Shown here: one piece after another, positions 9,074-18,555 of the stretch
How positions within the stretch are numbered: the first letter of the stretch is position 1
Layout: every line of letters begins with the position of its first letter
Assembly (NCBI RefSeq): GCF_001657475.1
Contig: NZ_LXEY01000115.1
Location: forward strand, 1-53,471
Origin: Enteractinococcus helveticum
GTDB taxonomy: Bacteria; Actinomycetota; Actinomycetes; Actinomycetales; Micrococcaceae
DNA: 53,471 nucleotides
Reading direction: 5' to 3'
Made by a program: the position numbers and the translations under genes
The notes under the pieces: model-generated
Databases searched by the model: none
The model's input: only the letters and a program-made list of their open reading frames with translations
What the model was told of the DNA's origin: nothing

Positions 9074-9122
9074 TTATCCACAGGTTGCCGCTAAATGCTC
9101 TTGTTTCACACAGTTTTCCACA
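9074..9122 (+). promoter_or_regulatory. Two DnaA-box-like nonamers upstream of recA
   Basis: TTATCCACA at 9074-9082 is a perfect match to the classical high-affinity DnaA box, and TTTTCCACA at 9114-9122 differs by one base. They lie in the same orientation, 40 bases apart, within the 217-base DUF3046-recA gap. Replication initiator protein can act as a transcription factor at such pairs. Whether DnaA binds here is inference; two near-consensus 9-mers in one short gap is more than expected by chance. Confidence 0.5.
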
Positions 9123-9138
9123 AGGTGTTTCGTACGGC

Positions 9139-9200
9139 TTATCGTGTCCGTGCGACATCATAGACTTTGGAGCATGACAGCAGGTCGTAAGACTTGTCAT
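9139..9200 (+). promoter_or_regulatory. Candidate recA promoter and 5'-UTR inverted repeat
   Basis: A -10-like TAGACT at 9161-9166 has a weak -35 (TTATCG at 9139-9144, spacer 16). It would start RNA near 9173, exactly where a nested inverted repeat begins: ATGACA (9174-9179) pairs with TGTCAT (9195-9200), with GTC/GAC inside. The repeat ends eight bases before the AAGGAG ribosome site. No LexA box of the actinobacterial type (CGAAC-N4-GTTCG) was found in 9006-9222. A second -10-like TAAAAT is at 9068-9073. Confidence 0.35.
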
Positions 9201-9222
9201 TAACAATTCAAGGAGTAGACGA

Positions 9223-10272
9223 ATGTCTTCAGATTCAAACCGCGAAAAAGCCCTTGAGGCAGCCCTTGCGCAAATTGACAAGAGCTACGGCAAAGGTTCA
9301 ATCATGCGTCTGGGGGACGAAGTTCGGACGCCAATTGAAGTCATTCCGACCGGTTCGGTTGCCCTCGATGTTGCTTTAGGGATAGGCGGTTTACCACGCG
9401 GCCGTGTGGTAGAAGTCTATGGCCCAGAATCGTCGGGTAAGACGACTATTGCGTTGCACGCTGTAGCAGAGGCGCAGCGTCAGGGTGGTATTGCTGCATT
9501 CATCGATGCTGAACACGCACTTGACCCTGAATATGCCAAAAAGCTTGGTGTCGACACTGACGCGCTGCTTGTCTCACAGCCTGATACCGGTGAACAAGCG
9601 CTCGAAATCATGGATATGCTCATCGGGTCCGGTGCACTGGACATCGTTGTTATCGACTCTGTGGCTGCACTCGTCCCACGAGCCGAAATCGAAGGTGAAA
9701 TGGGTGACAGTCACGTAGGTCTTCAAGCGCGACTTATGTCCCAGGCGCTACGAAAGATCACTGGCCGTCTTGCGCAGTCCAAGACTACTGCCATCTTTAT
9801 TAACCAGTTACGTGAAAAAATTGGCGTGTTCTTTGGTTCGCCGGAAACCACAACTGGCGGTAAAGCACTGAAATTCTATGCCTCCGTTCGAATTGACATT
9901 CGCCGCATTGAGACACTGAAACAAGCTGGCGAGCCTGTTGGTAACCGTACGCGAGCCAAGATCGTCAAAAACAAGATGGCCCCGCCATTTAAGCAGGCTG
10001 AATTCGACATTCTTTACGGTGAAGGAATATCCCGTGAAGGTGGTCTGCTGGACATGGGCGTGGATCACAACATCGTGCGCAAGTCCGGTGCATGGTACAC
10101 CTACGATGGTGATCAGCTCGGTCAAGGTAAAGAGAACTCTCGCCGATTCCTCAAAGACAATCCAGATCTAGCAGTTGAGATTGAAGATCGTATTAAGGCC
10201 GCTCTGGGCATTGGGACCAAAGTGGAAGAGGGGGACGAAGAAGTTGCATTGAAAGCTGTTGAGGATGCCTAA
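9223..10272 (+). CDS. recA: Recombinase RecA
   Basis: Forms filaments on single-stranded DNA for homologous recombination and DNA-damage signalling. At 349 aa it is full length. Walker A GPESSGKT is at residues 67-74, Walker B around [12 protein letters not shown], and the DNA-binding loop/MAW regions [27 protein letters not shown] are intact (written here as [13 protein letters not shown] and [12 protein letters not shown]). The acidic tail [17 protein letters not shown] is typical. The ATG at 9223 is preceded by AAGGAG. recX follows after five bases and very probably shares the transcript. No intein interrupts the gene, unlike in some mycobacteria. Confidence 0.98.
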   Translation: MSSDSNREKALEAALAQIDKSYGKGSIMRLGDEVRTPIEVIPTGSVALDVALGIGGLPRGRVVEVYGPESSGKTTIALHAVAEAQRQGGIAAFIDAEHALDPEYAKKLGVDTDALLVSQPDTGEQALEIMDMLIGSGALDIVVIDSVAALVPRAEIEGEMGDSHVGLQARLMSQALRKITGRLAQSKTTAIFINQLREKIGVFFGSPETTTGGKALKFYASVRIDIRRIETLKQAGEPVGNRTRAKIVKNKMAPPFKQAEFDILYGEGISREGGLLDMGVDHNIVRKSGAWYTYDGDQLGQGKENSRRFLKDNPDLAVEIEDRIKAALGIGTKVEEGDEEVALKAVEDA

Positions 10273-10277
10273 CCTCT

Positions 10278-10814
10278 ATGAGTGATCAAGACGACCTCGA
10301 AGCGGACCAGCACCAAGCTGCGCGCAATATTGTGTTGCGCCAACTGTCAGCTGCACCGAAAACTCGGCATCAACTTGCCGAGAAACTTCGGGGTCGCGAC
10401 ATCGCTGACAACGTGGTTGAAGAGGTACTGGACCGCTTCGAAGAAGTTGAGCTCATAGACGATGCAGCATTTGCCGAAAGCTGGGTCCGTTCACGACATC
10501 GTTCGAAAGGCCTGGCGCGCAGAGCTCTGAGCATGGAATTGCGTCAGCGTGGCATCGCCGATGACGAGGCTGCCCTAGCTCTCGAGCAAGTCTCTGACGA
10601 GGACGAATGGACAGCCGCTCATGACTTGGTTATGCGGAAATTGTCTCGGACAACTGTGCCTGATTCAACAGATCCAGAATCGCGTCAGCAACGCGATAGA
10701 ATAGTGCGACGCCTGGTCGGCATGCTCTCCAGAAAAGGGTATGCACCAGGCGTGGCATTCAACGTGGTGACTACTGCTTTGGATGCTGATGACCTTGACC
10801 CCCTAGACGAATGA
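10278..10814 (+). CDS. recX: Regulatory protein RecX
   Basis: RecX binds RecA filaments and limits their activity. The 178 aa contain the three-helix repeats of the family: [23 protein letters not shown], seen here as [19 protein letters not shown], then [27 protein letters not shown] (start [20 protein letters not shown]) and [21 protein letters not shown]. The ATG is five bases after the recA stop, which fits tight co-expression and possible translational coupling. The acidic start ([13 protein letters not shown]) is not conserved in the family. The stop is one base before the miaB start, so the recA-recX-miaB-miaA row is likely one operon. Confidence 0.93.
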   Translation: MSDQDDLEADQHQAARNIVLRQLSAAPKTRHQLAEKLRGRDIADNVVEEVLDRFEEVELIDDAAFAESWVRSRHRSKGLARRALSMELRQRGIADDEAALALEQVSDEDEWTAAHDLVMRKLSRTTVPDSTDPESRQQRDRIVRRLVGMLSRKGYAPGVAFNVVTTALDADDLDPLDE

Positions 10815-10815
10815 A

Positions 10816-12321
10816 ATGAATATCGTGACTGAAGCCGTAGCCGACATCGCAACACCACGCTCGTATGAAATCCGCACGTTCGGTTGCCAAATGAATGTGC
10901 ATGATTCAGAACGCATTTCTGGCCTGTTGGAAACCAACGGGTACGTTCCTGCAGGTGACGAGTCGACTCCTGATCTTGTTGTCTTCAACACGTGCGCAGT
11001 TCGAGAAAATGCTGCAAACCGGCTATACGGTCACCTCGGAAATCTCAAGGTCACTAAGGATGAACACCCCGGCATGCAAATCGCCGTTGGAGGGTGTCTT
11101 GCACAAAAAGACCAGGATACGATTGTCAAACGTGCGCCTTGGGTCGATGTAGTGTTTGGAACGCATAATATCGGCTCGTTGCCAGTTCTTTTGAACCGGT
11201 CACGCCATAATGATGAGGCCCAGGTCGAACTCCTGGAGGCTCTAGAAACGTTCCCGTCGACTTTGCCTACAAAGCGTGAATCTAGCTACTCCGGCTGGGT
11301 GTCTATTTCAGTAGGTTGCAACAACACTTGTACGTTCTGCATCGTCCCGTCTCTTCGAGGAAAAGAAAAAGATCGTCGACCCGGAGACATTTTGGCCGAG
11401 GTCCAAGCGCTGGTTGATGACGGCGCTGTCGAAGTTACCCTCCTGGGGCAAAACGTCAATACATACGGGGTAGAGTTTCGGGATCGTCAGGCATTTTCTA
11501 AACTCCTGCGCGCCACCGGTGAAATCGATGGACTGGAACGAGTCAGGTTTACTAGCCCACACCCAGCCTCCTTTACCGATGATGTCATCGATGCCATGGC
11601 CGAAACACCGAACGTGATGCCACAATTGCATATGCCGTTGCAGTCGGGATCCGACTCCATTTTGAAGGCCATGCGGAGATCCTATCGTTCCAAGCGCTTC
11701 CTTGGGATCCTGGACAAGGTCCGCGAACGCATCCCACACGCTGCGGTAACTACAGATATTATCGTTGGCTTTCCTGGCGAGACAGAAGCTGATTTTCAGC
11801 AAACCCTCGAAGTGGTCGAAGCTTCACGTTTCTCGATGGCATATACCTTTCAATATTCCCCACGAGCTGGAACACCCGCGGCGGACATGGAAGATCAAAT
11901 TCCCAAAGATGTTGTGCAGGAACGTTTTGAACGGCTCGTGGCTCTGCAAGACCGTATCGCGGCAGAAGAATCTGCAAAACTCGTTGGTACATCTCAAGAG
12001 CTGCTAGTAACAAACGATGCGGGTAGTCGAGGTGGACAGACCGGACGTCTCACCGGTCGGGCGCCCGACAACCGCCTGGTTCACTTCAGCATCCCAGAGG
12101 GCGCACAAGCACCGCGCCCTGGAGATTTTGTAACGGTACCCATTACCGAATCACACCCATACCACCTCATCGCTGATCCAACAGCTGCCACACAGTATCA
12201 TTTACGACCCTCACGTGCGGGAGATGCATGGGATCGAGCTCAGGCCGACTCTTGCGGTACCGGTACTGTCGCTCCAGCAGGTGGCGTGAACCTCGGACTG
12301 CCAAGCCTTCGCATTGGATAA
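10816..12321 (+). CDS. miaB: tRNA-2-methylthio-N6-dimethylallyladenosine synthase MiaB
   Basis: Radical-SAM methylthiotransferase that adds the 2-methylthio group to i6A37 of tRNAs reading U-starting codons. The N-terminal cluster cysteines are Cys24 (TFGCQMN), Cys60 (FNTCAVREN) and Cys94 (GGCLAQK); the radical-SAM CxxxCxxC is Cys168, Cys172, Cys175 ([10 protein letters not shown]). A TRAM domain follows at about residues 385-455. The protein is 501 aa, slightly long because of an unconserved C-terminal tail (about 460-501). Part of that tail overlaps the start of miaA, the enzyme that makes its substrate, so the two are probably translated together. Confidence 0.96.
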   Translation: MNIVTEAVADIATPRSYEIRTFGCQMNVHDSERISGLLETNGYVPAGDESTPDLVVFNTCAVRENAANRLYGHLGNLKVTKDEHPGMQIAVGGCLAQKDQDTIVKRAPWVDVVFGTHNIGSLPVLLNRSRHNDEAQVELLEALETFPSTLPTKRESSYSGWVSISVGCNNTCTFCIVPSLRGKEKDRRPGDILAEVQALVDDGAVEVTLLGQNVNTYGVEFRDRQAFSKLLRATGEIDGLERVRFTSPHPASFTDDVIDAMAETPNVMPQLHMPLQSGSDSILKAMRRSYRSKRFLGILDKVRERIPHAAVTTDIIVGFPGETEADFQQTLEVVEASRFSMAYTFQYSPRAGTPAADMEDQIPKDVVQERFERLVALQDRIAAEESAKLVGTSQELLVTNDAGSRGGQTGRLTGRAPDNRLVHFSIPEGAQAPRPGDFVTVPITESHPYHLIADPTAATQYHLRPSRAGDAWDRAQADSCGTGTVAPAGGVNLGLPSLRIG

Positions 12322-13225
12322 GCAGCCCGTTGTAGCGTTCGTTGGGGCTACCGCCACAGGAAAGACTGCCCTGGCGATTGCTTTGGCCAAGGTTCTTGGC
12401 GGTGAGATCATCAATGCTGATTCCATGCAGTTTTATCGAGGTATGGACATTGGCACGGCCAAAGCTACCGTCGATGAACGCCAGGGGATTGCTCACCACC
12501 TGTTGGACATCTACGACCTTCAGGTTGATGCCAGCGTGGCGACCTTTCAAACGTTGGCACGAACGACCATTGATGAGATTAGATCCCGGTCTCAGGCGCC
12601 AATCCTGACAGGAGGCTCAGGCCTCTATGTCCGGGCAGCCCTCGACACACTTGAGTTTCCACCTACTGACCGTGCTCTACGGCAAGGTCTCACTGCACAG
12701 GTTGAACAAGAAGGAATAGGACCGCTCGTCGATGAGCTTCGTCGAGTCGACCCGGCATCAGCGCAGCGTCTTCAGGACGACCGTCGGATAATCCGAGCCA
12801 TAGAGGTGCACCGACTCACTGGACGCACATTTAGCTCGTTCATGCCCAAGCGCCAATACCACCCCGACATACCTCCCGTGGTACAAATTGGCCTGAGCAT
12901 CGACCGTCCCCACCTGCATGAACGTATAGAACAACGCGTGTACAACATGGTAGAAGGCGGTTGGCTCGAAGAAGTAGAAAATTTACAAGCCCACGGCTTA
13001 GAACTAGCGCCAACAGCATCCCGCGCCATCGGATATCGCCAAATGCTAGAGCATCTCAGTGGCACAATCAGTTTGCAAGAAGCTATCGACTCGACCATCG
13101 TCTCCACCCGACGCTTCGCCCGCCGCCAAGAAACCTGGTTTAAAGCCGACCCCCGTGTGCATTGGATCGACCCACAATCTGACCATGCGCTGGCCGATAT
13201 CATCCGTCTCGTAGAATCCAGCTAG
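12314..13225 (+). CDS. miaA: tRNA dimethylallyltransferase MiaA
   Basis: Transfers dimethylallyl from DMAPP to A37 of tRNA, giving i6A37, which MiaB then methylthiolates. The P-loop GATATGKT is at residues 11-18, followed by [17 protein letters not shown] (DMAPP/tRNA contact region), [22 protein letters not shown] and the C-terminal [11 protein letters not shown]. At 303 aa it is full length. The start is TTG at 12314, inside the end of miaB and without a clear ribosome site; no ATG lies between it and the P-loop, so coupling to miaB termination is the simplest reading. Confidence 0.95.
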   Translation: MDKQPVVAFVGATATGKTALAIALAKVLGGEIINADSMQFYRGMDIGTAKATVDERQGIAHHLLDIYDLQVDASVATFQTLARTTIDEIRSRSQAPILTGGSGLYVRAALDTLEFPPTDRALRQGLTAQVEQEGIGPLVDELRRVDPASAQRLQDDRRIIRAIEVHRLTGRTFSSFMPKRQYHPDIPPVVQIGLSIDRPHLHERIEQRVYNMVEGGWLEEVENLQAHGLELAPTASRAIGYRQMLEHLSGTISLQEAIDSTIVSTRRFARRQETWFKADPRVHWIDPQSDHALADIIRLVESS

Positions 13226-13234
13226 GCTGACGAT

Positions 13235-14143
13235 ATGAATGTTTCGCAGTCCACACCGCAAGTCCGTCGACAGGGCATGCGAGAAGACCTAGCCGGTGAG
13301 CAATTTATAAAAATCACAGGTCCGACAGGCGACTGGATTGTCATTGACGAACCAACCCAGCGCTTCGAACTGACCTCGGAACATATTGTTTGGCTGTGCA
13401 ATCGTTCCACTGGCGTCGGTGCTGTTGGAGTGGTGCTGGTTACCACGGCTCCACCATTACACGGGCACCCAACGCTTCGCTTAGAAGCCTGGATGGCTGA
13501 TGGAACGCCGATGCAGCATCTGACAGAAGCAGCCCGTGTTGCAACTTATGCATTGGCAGCCTGGGAGAAGATAGCGAATGCAGACACATCGCACCACGTC
13601 TTCAGCTCGTCGTCAGGCATCATTACTACGGTTTACACCCCTGCCTATGTAGGTGTTGATATTGGCCAGTGGTCATACGAAGTACCCGAGACTGCAAGCG
13701 CAGCAGGCTCTGACGCTTTGGTCATGGCAGCAGGACTAACGGACCCACGACCAGGCTTGAGTATCCGAGCTCAAAACCTGCACGTCACGGTAGCGGTGGA
13801 GTCTTTAGAGGAACTAGAGGGCATCGACCTAGTACAAGCCCCATCGATTGAACCAGAAGCCCCGGAACCCACCGGGGTAAATTTCGTTGTGCCGCACGAT
13901 CCGCTTGTGGTGGAAGGCATCGGCCAATTAGTGTTGCGACATCACCAAGCAGGTCATGGCATCTGTGACCTGGCCACGGCAGCAGCATCCGCGACAATTG
14001 CCTTCCAACTGTGGACGGGATTGACACAACTGAGCTTGTGGAACGTGTCAACACCATGCGGTGACATCGTGGTGCAACTTCACGAAGGACAACGAATATC
14101 TACCTTCGCAACGCTCTCAACGGCGTTTGTTGGTCGGTTATGA
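13235..14143 (+). CDS. Diaminopimelate epimerase-like protein lacking the catalytic residues
   Basis: The gene occupies the normal dapF position between miaA and hflX and keeps the DapF length (302 aa) and frame: FIKITGPTGDWIVID aligns with the N-terminal F-x-K-x-H-G-x-x-N-D-F-V-V-x-D strand, STGVGAVGV with the RxxGIGADG motif, WMADGTPMQHLTEAARV with NADGS-x-A-E-MCGNG-x-R, and LRHHQAGHGICDLATAAASA with R-x-x-E-R-G-V-G-E-T-x-x-CGTG. In each motif the key residue is gone: GNDF is GDW, the first catalytic Cys is Leu96, the second is Ala247, and the substrate-binding Glu-Arg pair is Gln238-Ala239. It cannot work by the two-cysteine epimerase mechanism. The unbroken frame implies a retained, different role (structural or regulatory), or a recently dead gene. 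The homology is my alignment by eye. Confidence 0.75.
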   Translation: MNVSQSTPQVRRQGMREDLAGEQFIKITGPTGDWIVIDEPTQRFELTSEHIVWLCNRSTGVGAVGVVLVTTAPPLHGHPTLRLEAWMADGTPMQHLTEAARVATYALAAWEKIANADTSHHVFSSSSGIITTVYTPAYVGVDIGQWSYEVPETASAAGSDALVMAAGLTDPRPGLSIRAQNLHVTVAVESLEELEGIDLVQAPSIEPEAPEPTGVNFVVPHDPLVVEGIGQLVLRHHQAGHGICDLATAAASATIAFQLWTGLTQLSLWNVSTPCGDIVVQLHEGQRISTFATLSTAFVGRL

Positions 14144-14758
14144 GACGCGCTCCACAAGTAGTACTCGAAAGCCTTTTTCTGTAGCAGCCCGACGAACCGA
14201 GAATTCGCCAGGTGCCTTCGCATCGAGCATGGACTGTATCCAAGGCAACAAAGAATCAGCGCCGAGTTTCTTGGCCACTACGAGCCACGCTTGGCCGCCC
14301 GGTTTGAGAGTAGGCAACCACCGGGTCAAGATGCCATGTAGGGCAGTCTTACCAATTCGAATCGGGGGGTTTGACCAGATCACATCGAAAGTTGCACCTG
14401 CAAAAACGTCGTCCGGGTGTTGGACCGTGATGTTGTCGATCCCTAGACGTACAGCGTTTGCTTGGGTCAGCATTGCTGCGCGTTCATTGACCTCTACGGC
14501 CGTGATCTCCGCACCGGGCGACAGTAACCCCATCGTCAGCGCCATGGGACCCCATCCCGACCCAATATCGAGGAATTCTCCCGTGGCAGGCGGATCAGCT
14601 ACGACATCCAAGAGGACGCGTGTCCCGCGATCCACCCCATCGGGTGAAAAGATGCTGCCAGAGGTCTCAACTTGAACATCTTGTCCGGCAAGCTCGACAT
14701 CGACTACACGCCGACGATCTTGGCCAGACGGACTGGAAGAAAAATAGTGCTCATTCAT
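14138..14758 (-). CDS. Class I SAM-dependent methyltransferase, RsmC/RlmG-like
   Basis: Probable rRNA guanine-N2 methyltransferase. The SAM-binding motif LDIGSGWGPMALTMG and the acidic strand end TAVEVNERAAMLT are followed by the catalytic SNPPIRIGK (NPPF/Y-type motif) and GGQAWLVVAKKLGADSLLPW, the layout of RsmC/RlmG proteins, here in the short actinobacterial form without the N-terminal duplicate. I took the ATG at 14758 (MNEHYFSSSPSG, 206 aa); in-frame starts at 14788 and 14890 extend it by unconserved sequence. It converges with the DapF-like gene and their 3' ends overlap by six bases. It is divergent from hflX. The target nucleotide is not known from sequence. Confidence 0.82.
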   Translation of the reverse strand: MNEHYFSSSPSGQDRRRVVDVELAGQDVQVETSGSIFSPDGVDRGTRVLLDVVADPPATGEFLDIGSGWGPMALTMGLLSPGAEITAVEVNERAAMLTQANAVRLGIDNITVQHPDDVFAGATFDVIWSNPPIRIGKTALHGILTRWLPTLKPGGQAWLVVAKKLGADSLLPWIQSMLDAKAPGEFSVRRAATEKGFRVLLVERVS

Positions 14759-14981
14759 CGTCTTTGTAGTGTAGTACGTTCCGGACATTCGCTGCTGCGC
14801 AGAACCGTGTTGGAACGGTGTGTCAACTGGAATACTTCCTCCCTGCATGCTGTTGTCATAGACAGATGTATTTGATAGAAAAATCACCACGATTTCCCCA
14901 CGAAAAGCCCGAGATCATGGGCTTAATGACAGTAAATGTGACATACTACAACGTAAGGAAAAGCCTCTGAACAAGGAGAAA
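14759..14981. other. Divergent intergenic region between the methyltransferase gene and hflX
   Basis: 223 bases that must carry promoters for both directions. It contains the inverted repeat AAGCCC-N8-GGGCTT at 14905-14924 and, on the hflX side, TTAATGACAG and CATACTACAAC as weak promoter-like elements before the AAGGAG ribosome site at about 14973. No coding frame here has family support. Confidence 0.4.
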
Positions 14982-16520
14982 ATGGTCACACCACGCGAAC
15001 CCTCTGATCCTCAAGTTGATGAGCAGGTCAAAGCGCTGATCAACAGAATCTTGTCCGCCGATGATGCGAAGGCTTCGCATACAAGTGCGGTCGAGGACTC
15101 TCGTTCTACGGGCGCTCAAGCGCTGGACGAAGGAGGGTCGAACCACACTGCATTTGATGGTGATCAGTTTGATCTTGAACAGCGCCATGCGCTGCGGCGT
15201 GTGCAGGGTTTGTCAACTGAACTCGATGACATCACAGAAGTCGAATATCGTAAACTTCGTTTGGAAAAAGTCGTCCTGGCAGGCCTATGGACTGACGGTT
15301 CCGCAACTGAAGCAGAGCACTCACTTCAAGAACTTGCTGCTCTAGCCCATACAGCTGGGTCGACAGTACTCGACGGCATTATTCAGCGTCGGCACGCACC
15401 TGATCCCGCAACGTTTCTGGGCCGCGGTAAAGCACAACAACTGCGAGATATCGTACAAGAACAAGGCGCTGATACGGTCATCGTCGATACTGAGCTGGCC
15501 CCATCGCAACGCCGTGGATTAGAAGATGTCGTCGGGGTGAAAGTCATCGACCGCACGGCGCTGATCTTGGATATTTTTGCGCAACACGCACAGTCCAAAG
15601 AAGGTAAAGCCCAAGTTGAACTAGCCCAGCTGGAATACCTGTTGCCTCGCCTGCGTGGTTGGGGTGAGTCAATGTCTAGGCAAGCCGGTGGTCAGGCCGC
15701 CGGCGGTGCCGGTATTGGATCGCGCGGTCCTGGTGAAACGAAAATCGAATTAGACCGACGTCGCATTCGTGACCGGATGGCGAAGTTGCGTCGCGATATC
15801 AAGCACATGGAAAGCGCTCGCCGAACAAAGCGCGCGCGTCGTCGTCGCAACCAAATCCCATCGGTGGCAATTGCTGGGTACACCAACGCAGGAAAATCAT
15901 CCATCCTCAACAGGCTGACCAAAGCAGGCGTCCTGGTCGAAAACGCCTTGTTCGCAACCCTGGATCCAACGGTTCGTGCAGCCCAAACCGACGATGGAAT
16001 CGCCTACACATTGTCGGACACTGTTGGTTTTGTGCGCCAGCTGCCAACACAATTGGTTGAGGCCTTCCGCTCCACGCTGGAAGAAGTGGATGAAGCGGAC
16101 ATGATCTTACACGTCGTGGACGCATCACATCCTGAACCAGAAGCTCAGATCGAAGCAGTCCATCAGGTGTTTCTTGACACCAATATTGCTGATATCCAAG
16201 AGCTCATCGTCTTCAACAAAGCAGATGCCGCAGATCCTATGGTTTTAGCGCGACTACGGCGCCGATACCCCAATGCACTTGTCGTCTCTGCGGCGACCGG
16301 GGAAGGGTTCCCAGAACTCGAAGTGGCCATCGCCCAGGGATTGCCACGACCCAGTGTTCACATGGATCTGCTGGTGCCATATACCGACGGCGACGTCGTG
16401 AACCGACTACACTCGGATGACACCGAAATTCTGGCCGAAACCTATGAGCCTGAAGGCACCGCCTTGACCGTGCTGGTGTATCCAGAGGATAAGGATCACT
16501 ACTTAAGCTATGTCCGGTAA
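14982..16520 (+). CDS. hflX: Ribosome-associated GTPase HflX
   Basis: TRAFAC GTPase that binds the 50S subunit and splits stalled or hibernating ribosomes; some actinobacterial homologues also affect antibiotic tolerance. The N-terminal HflX domain (LAGLWTDGSATEAEHSLQEL, DPATFLGRGKAQQLRDIV) precedes the helical linker with SRGPGETKIELDRRRIRDR. The G domain has G1 GYTNAGKS from about residue 299, G3 DTVGFVRQLP and G4 FNKAD. Its 512 aa fit the actinobacterial size, with an acidic N-terminal extension. The ATG at 14982 is preceded by AAGGAG, three bases away. The helicase gene overlaps its end by 11 bases. Confidence 0.95.
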   Translation: MVTPREPSDPQVDEQVKALINRILSADDAKASHTSAVEDSRSTGAQALDEGGSNHTAFDGDQFDLEQRHALRRVQGLSTELDDITEVEYRKLRLEKVVLAGLWTDGSATEAEHSLQELAALAHTAGSTVLDGIIQRRHAPDPATFLGRGKAQQLRDIVQEQGADTVIVDTELAPSQRRGLEDVVGVKVIDRTALILDIFAQHAQSKEGKAQVELAQLEYLLPRLRGWGESMSRQAGGQAAGGAGIGSRGPGETKIELDRRRIRDRMAKLRRDIKHMESARRTKRARRRRNQIPSVAIAGYTNAGKSSILNRLTKAGVLVENALFATLDPTVRAAQTDDGIAYTLSDTVGFVRQLPTQLVEAFRSTLEEVDEADMILHVVDASHPEPEAQIEAVHQVFLDTNIADIQELIVFNKADAADPMVLARLRRRYPNALVVSAATGEGFPELEVAIAQGLPRPSVHMDLLVPYTDGDVVNRLHSDDTEILAETYEPEGTALTVLVYPEDKDHYLSYVR

Positions 16521-18555
16521 TCAACCGGTAACCACCACAGCCAGCCAAACGCAAGTTAGCGAATGGCTGGCTGATGCCGTTGCCGAACTCGGTGGGCAAA
16601 CCCGTCCAGGCCAACAACTCATGGCGACTGAAGTTGCCAGCGCACTTCAAACCGGGACCCATCTGGTCGTGCAGGCTGGGACCGGTACTGGTAAGTCCCT
16701 GGCCTATTTGATTCCCGCCATCGATTACACACTGGCCAGCGAGTCACCAGTGGTCATCGCTACCGCAACCCTTGCGCTGCAAAGCCAGATCATTAGCCGC
16801 GACATCCCGCGACTACTGGACACCCTGGAACCGGCCTTACCACGCAGCATCGATGTGGCGCTCCTGAAAGGCCGCGCCAACTACGTGTGCAAACACAAAC
16901 TGCACGGTGCTGTGATCGAGACCGAAGATGACAGTTTGCTAACGACCACCGATGTCGTGGGCCAACCGCTATCCCAGCTTGGCGAAGAAGTCATTCGGCT
17001 GCGTTCGTGGGCAGAAGAAACCGCCACCGGAGATCGCGACGATCTGAAACCCGGGGTTACCGACGAAGCCTGGCGTCAAGTATCGGTATCGGCCCGCGAG
17101 TGTATCGGTGCTAGCAAATGTCCATTCGCTGAAGAATGCTTTTCGGAACTGGCCCGTCAGGCTGCAGCCGAATCCGACATCATCGTGACCAACCATGCGA
17201 TGCTGGCCATCGCTGCGTTCGAAGACCTCAACATCATGCCCGAGGCTGATGCGATTATTATCGACGAGGCCCACGAACTCATGGACCGCGTGACATCGGC
17301 AGTGACGTTGCATCTGTCTGCGTCCATGATTCGAAGTGCAGCGAAACAAGCAAGGCAAGAAGCAGCAGTCGTTGCTACGGACCTCACTGATGCGGCCGCC
17401 TCGATGGAAGCGGCTTTTGCTTCGGCACCGACCGGGTGGTTTGCTCAGGGCCTCAATGAACACCAATTAACAGCTTTAGAAAGCGTTCGGGACGAGACAC
17501 GACAAATGCTCAGCGATCTCAAAGGTAACGGTGGCACCGAAACCGAAGAGTCGAATCGCCAGTTGGTCAAAAACCGTCTCACAGAAATTTTGGAGACCAC
17601 CGAACAACTCATCTCCGCTGGCTCACAGCCCAAGGGCGACACGGTCGTTTGGGCGACTCGCCCATCACATTTTGAACCTGGCCAAGGATGGGTGGAAGCT
17701 GATCCGCATGCAGCACCGTTGCTGTATGCAGCGCCACTATCGATTGCTGGAAAATTCCGAGATAAATTGCTCAACGAATCCACAACGATCTTGACGTCGG
17801 CGACGCTGACCGTTGGAGGCAAGTTTGATGCTATAACCGGTGATTTAGGGTTCACCCTTAACGGTGGTGCCAAATATAAGACCCTGGACGTGGGCAGTCC
17901 TTTTGACTATCCCAGACAGGGAATCCTGTATGTCGCCGATGATTTGCCCAAACCAGGTCCGCAACCTTCTGCCCAATCGCATGAGCGGCTCGAGCAACTG
18001 TTAGCTGCTTCAGATGGGGGAGGCTTATGCCTGTTTTCCTCTCGTAGTGCCGCAAAGGCTGCCGCCGATGAGATGCGTCTGCGCTTTGGGGACAAACTCA
18101 ACATTCTGGTGCAAGGGGAATCAACACTGTCGGGACTCATCGATGAGTTCACCGAAGACCCACGAGCCTGTCTCTTTGGCACACTGACCTTGTGGCAGGG
18201 GGTCGACGTCCCCGGTGAGACCCTCCGCCTGGTAACAATTGACCGGCTTCCATTCCCTCGCCCAGATGACCCACTTGCCTCAGCACGTGCCCGATACATC
18301 AGCCAACGTGGTGGTAACGGATTTATGGCGGTATCGGCTAGCCATGCCGCCGTTCGGCTAGCTCAAGGTGCTGGGCGTCTGATCCGATCGACGTCAGATC
18401 GTGGAGTTGTTGCTGTTCTGGACTCGCGTCTGGCGACCGCCGGATACAGTGGATTCCTCCGAGCCTCCATGCCAGATTTTTGGTCTACCGGGTCACTCAA
18501 ACAAGTCATCAAGAGCCTCGAGAGTCTTTCCGTCGGACTCCGAAAAGGAAACTAG
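16510..18555 (+). CDS. dinG: ATP-dependent DNA helicase, DinG/Rad3 (XPD-like) family
   Basis: Superfamily 2 5'-3' helicase expected to unwind R-loops, forks or damaged DNA. The Q-like motif RPGQQLMATEVASAL precedes Walker A QAGTGTGKS (about residues 55-63). Four cysteines (CKHK and the group ECIGASKCPFAEECF) fit the Fe-S cluster of DinG/XPD. The DEAH box is IIIDEAHEL, and the C-terminal domain carries TSATLTVGG, GTLTLWQGVDVPGE and QGAGRLIRSTSDRG. It is 681 aa. The ATG at 16510 lies within the hflX end. The gene is not followed by lexA here; the next gene is the LysM protein after 145 bases. Confidence 0.92.
   Translation: MSGNQPVTTTASQTQVSEWLADAVAELGGQTRPGQQLMATEVASALQTGTHLVVQAGTGTGKSLAYLIPAIDYTLASESPVVIATATLALQSQIISRDIPRLLDTLEPALPRSIDVALLKGRANYVCKHKLHGAVIETEDDSLLTTTDVVGQPLSQLGEEVIRLRSWAEETATGDRDDLKPGVTDEAWRQVSVSARECIGASKCPFAEECFSELARQAAAESDIIVTNHAMLAIAAFEDLNIMPEADAIIIDEAHELMDRVTSAVTLHLSASMIRSAAKQARQEAAVVATDLTDAAASMEAAFASAPTGWFAQGLNEHQLTALESVRDETRQMLSDLKGNGGTETEESNRQLVKNRLTEILETTEQLISAGSQPKGDTVVWATRPSHFEPGQGWVEADPHAAPLLYAAPLSIAGKFRDKLLNESTTILTSATLTVGGKFDAITGDLGFTLNGGAKYKTLDVGSPFDYPRQGILYVADDLPKPGPQPSAQSHERLEQLLAASDGGGLCLFSSRSAAKAAADEMRLRFGDKLNILVQGESTLSGLIDEFTEDPRACLFGTLTLWQGVDVPGETLRLVTIDRLPFPRPDDPLASARARYISQRGGNGFMAVSASHAAVRLAQGAGRLIRSTSDRGVVAVLDSRLATAGYSGFLRASMPDFWSTGSLKQVIKSLESLSVGLRKGN

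Noticed and set aside
13235..14143. Calling this gene a normal diaminopimelate epimerase from synteny alone
   Set aside because: Both active-site cysteines and other substrate-contact residues are absent, so the standard function is not supported.
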